Assembly: GCA_964522845.1 (NCBI GenBank)
Contig: CAZFZQ010000021.1
Location: forward strand, 1 to 13,226
Direction: 5' to 3'
DNA length: 13,226 nucleotides
Origin: CAZFZQ01 sp964522845
Lineage (GTDB): Bacteria; Patescibacteriota; Patescibacteriia; GCA-002772895
Shown here piece after piece: positions 12,352 to 13,226 of this stretch. The notes under the pieces were generated by a model, which was not told where the DNA came from, searched no databases, and saw only the letters and a list, made by a program, of their open reading frames with translations. The position numbers and the translations under genes were made by a program. Every line of letters begins with the position of its first letter. Within the stretch, counting starts at the first letter, position 1.

Positions 12352-13226
12352 TTATTTGTTGAATTCAAGGCCGTCTTTTGCGGCGGAAATTTTTACCGTG
12401 TCGCCGTCTTTGAATTTTTTCTTGATAATCATGAGGGACATAGGGTCTAAGATTTCTGTTTGAATGAGGCGTTTCAATGGACGCGCGCCGAATGACGGAT
12501 TATAACCCTTTTCCGCTAAGTATTTTTTAGCTTCTTCGGTAATTTCCAGGGTTAATTTTTTCTGCGCCAAGCGTTTGGCGAGCAAGGCCAATTGTAATTC
12601 CACGATTTTTTTGATGTCATTTTTTGACAGCGCTTTGAAAATAATGGTTTCGTCAATGCGATTTAAGAATTCCGGTTTGAAGTTCTCACGCAAGAGGCTA
12701 AAAATTTTATTTCGGATTTCTTTATCGTCATCAGTTTTTATTTCGTCAGAGAATCCAAATGTTCCGCGGTTGGCGGCGGAAAGAATTTGGTCACTACCCA
12801 AGTTGGAAGTCATAATAATCACGGTATTTTTAAAATTGACTTTGCGTCCTTTGGCATCTTTCAAATGGCCGTCGTCTAAAATTTGCAACAAAATATTGAA
12901 TATCTCGGGATGGGCTTTTTCAATTTCGTCCAAGAGAATTACGGAATACGGCCGGCGGCGGATGAGTTCCGTAAGCTGTCCGCCTTCTTCATAGCCGACA
13001 TAGCCCGGAGGCGAGCCGAGGATTTTGGAAATGGTGTGCTTTTCCATATATTCAGACATGTCCATGCGGACGATGGCGGATTCGTCATTGAATAAAAATT
13101 CCGCCAGCGCTTTGGCCAGCTCGGTTTTGCCCACGCCCGTGGGACCCAAAAAGATAAACGAGCCGATGGGTCGGTTTTCGTCAGAAATTCCCGCGCGGGA
13201 ACGGCGGATGGCGTTGGAGACGGCTC
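12352..13226 (-). CDS. clpB: ATP-dependent disaggregase ClpB, C-terminal part (cut by window edge)
   Basis: The second AAA+ ATPase module and C-terminal domain of a Clp/Hsp100 chaperone, which threads aggregated proteins through its hexamer with DnaK. The frame stays open to the edge, entering with SNAIRRSRAGISDENRPIG, so the 5' end is outside the window and no start can be set. Seen in order are Walker A GPTGVGKTE, the pore-loop region GSPPGYVGYEEGGQLTE, Walker B VILLDEIEKAHPE, sensor 1 IIMTSNLGS, the arginine finger in FLNRIDE and sensor 2 GARPLKR. The YEEGG form and overall wording fit ClpB better than ClpC, but ClpC is not fully excluded without the N-terminus and middle domain. All catalytic residues are intact. 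Confidence 0.9.
   Translation of the reverse strand, partial: AVSNAIRRSRAGISDENRPIGSFIFLGPTGVGKTELAKALAEFLFNDESAIVRMDMSEYMEKHTISKILGSPPGYVGYEEGGQLTELIRRRPYSVILLDEIEKAHPEIFNILLQILDDGHLKDAKGRKVNFKNTVIIMTSNLGSDQILSAANRGTFGFSDEIKTDDDKEIRNKIFSLLRENFKPEFLNRIDETIIFKALSKNDIKKIVELQLALLAKRLAQKKLTLEITEEAKKYLAEKGYNPSFGARPLKRLIQTEILDPMSLMIIKKKFKDGDTVKISAAKDGLEFNK

Noticed and set aside
12352..13149. clpB starting at an internal TTG at 13149
   Set aside because: The frame continues to the window edge with conserved ClpB sequence (RRSRAGISDENRPIGSF), so the gene is simply truncated by the window.

Overview
The window looks like a piece of a Candidate Phyla Radiation (Patescibacteria, probably Parcubacteria-like) genome. 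The reasons are moderate AT richness with GCG/GCC-rich coding, a shortened ribosomal protein L13, an S9 with a long Lys/Ala/Glu tail, a primosomal PriA without its ATPase motifs, a secreted lysozyme-like protein of a type I associate with these bacteria, and tightly packed genes that mostly lack Shine-Dalgarno sites. TGA is used as an ordinary stop (flippase, ligase), so the code is the standard bacterial one. The phylum assignment is inference; no rRNA is present.

Layout. 1-1023: end of a ribosomal operon, rplM-rpsI, closed by a clean terminator. 1050-6385 (+ strand): surface-glycan assembly genes, namely a Wzx-type flippase, a GT4 and a GT2 glycosyltransferase and an O-antigen ligase/polymerase. 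Two small self-contained cassettes flank the ligase: a minus-strand beta-solenoid gene (4461-4916) and a plus-strand 99-residue orphan gene (6420-6719). Each has its own promoter, strong Shine-Dalgarno, different alanine-codon use and terminator. 6798-12255 (- strand): one compact run of a secreted lysozyme-like repeat protein, a LigB-type protein, PriA-like, peptide deformylase and methionyl-tRNA formyltransferase. 12352-13226 (- strand): the C-terminal AAA+ module of ClpB, cut by the window edge and ended by its own terminator.

How they work together. The plus-strand genes would add sugars to a lipid-linked glycan, flip it and polymerise or transfer it; sugar-nucleotide synthesis genes must lie elsewhere. 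The def-fmt pair handles N-formylation and deformylation of new proteins, next to a PriA-like replication-restart factor.

The most unusual signal is repeat DNA. Several families of tandem 7-bp repeats lie between and inside genes. Three different palindromic or hairpin-type elements sit in frame inside two proteins. Both intragenic 7-mer arrays are in the one orientation that reads open in all three frames. A second recurring signal is a promoter layout seen four times: TTGnnn, 14 bases, TGn, then a TAnnnT -10 box. No CRISPR array, tRNA, rRNA or insertion sequence was seen, and no gap exceeds 300 bases.
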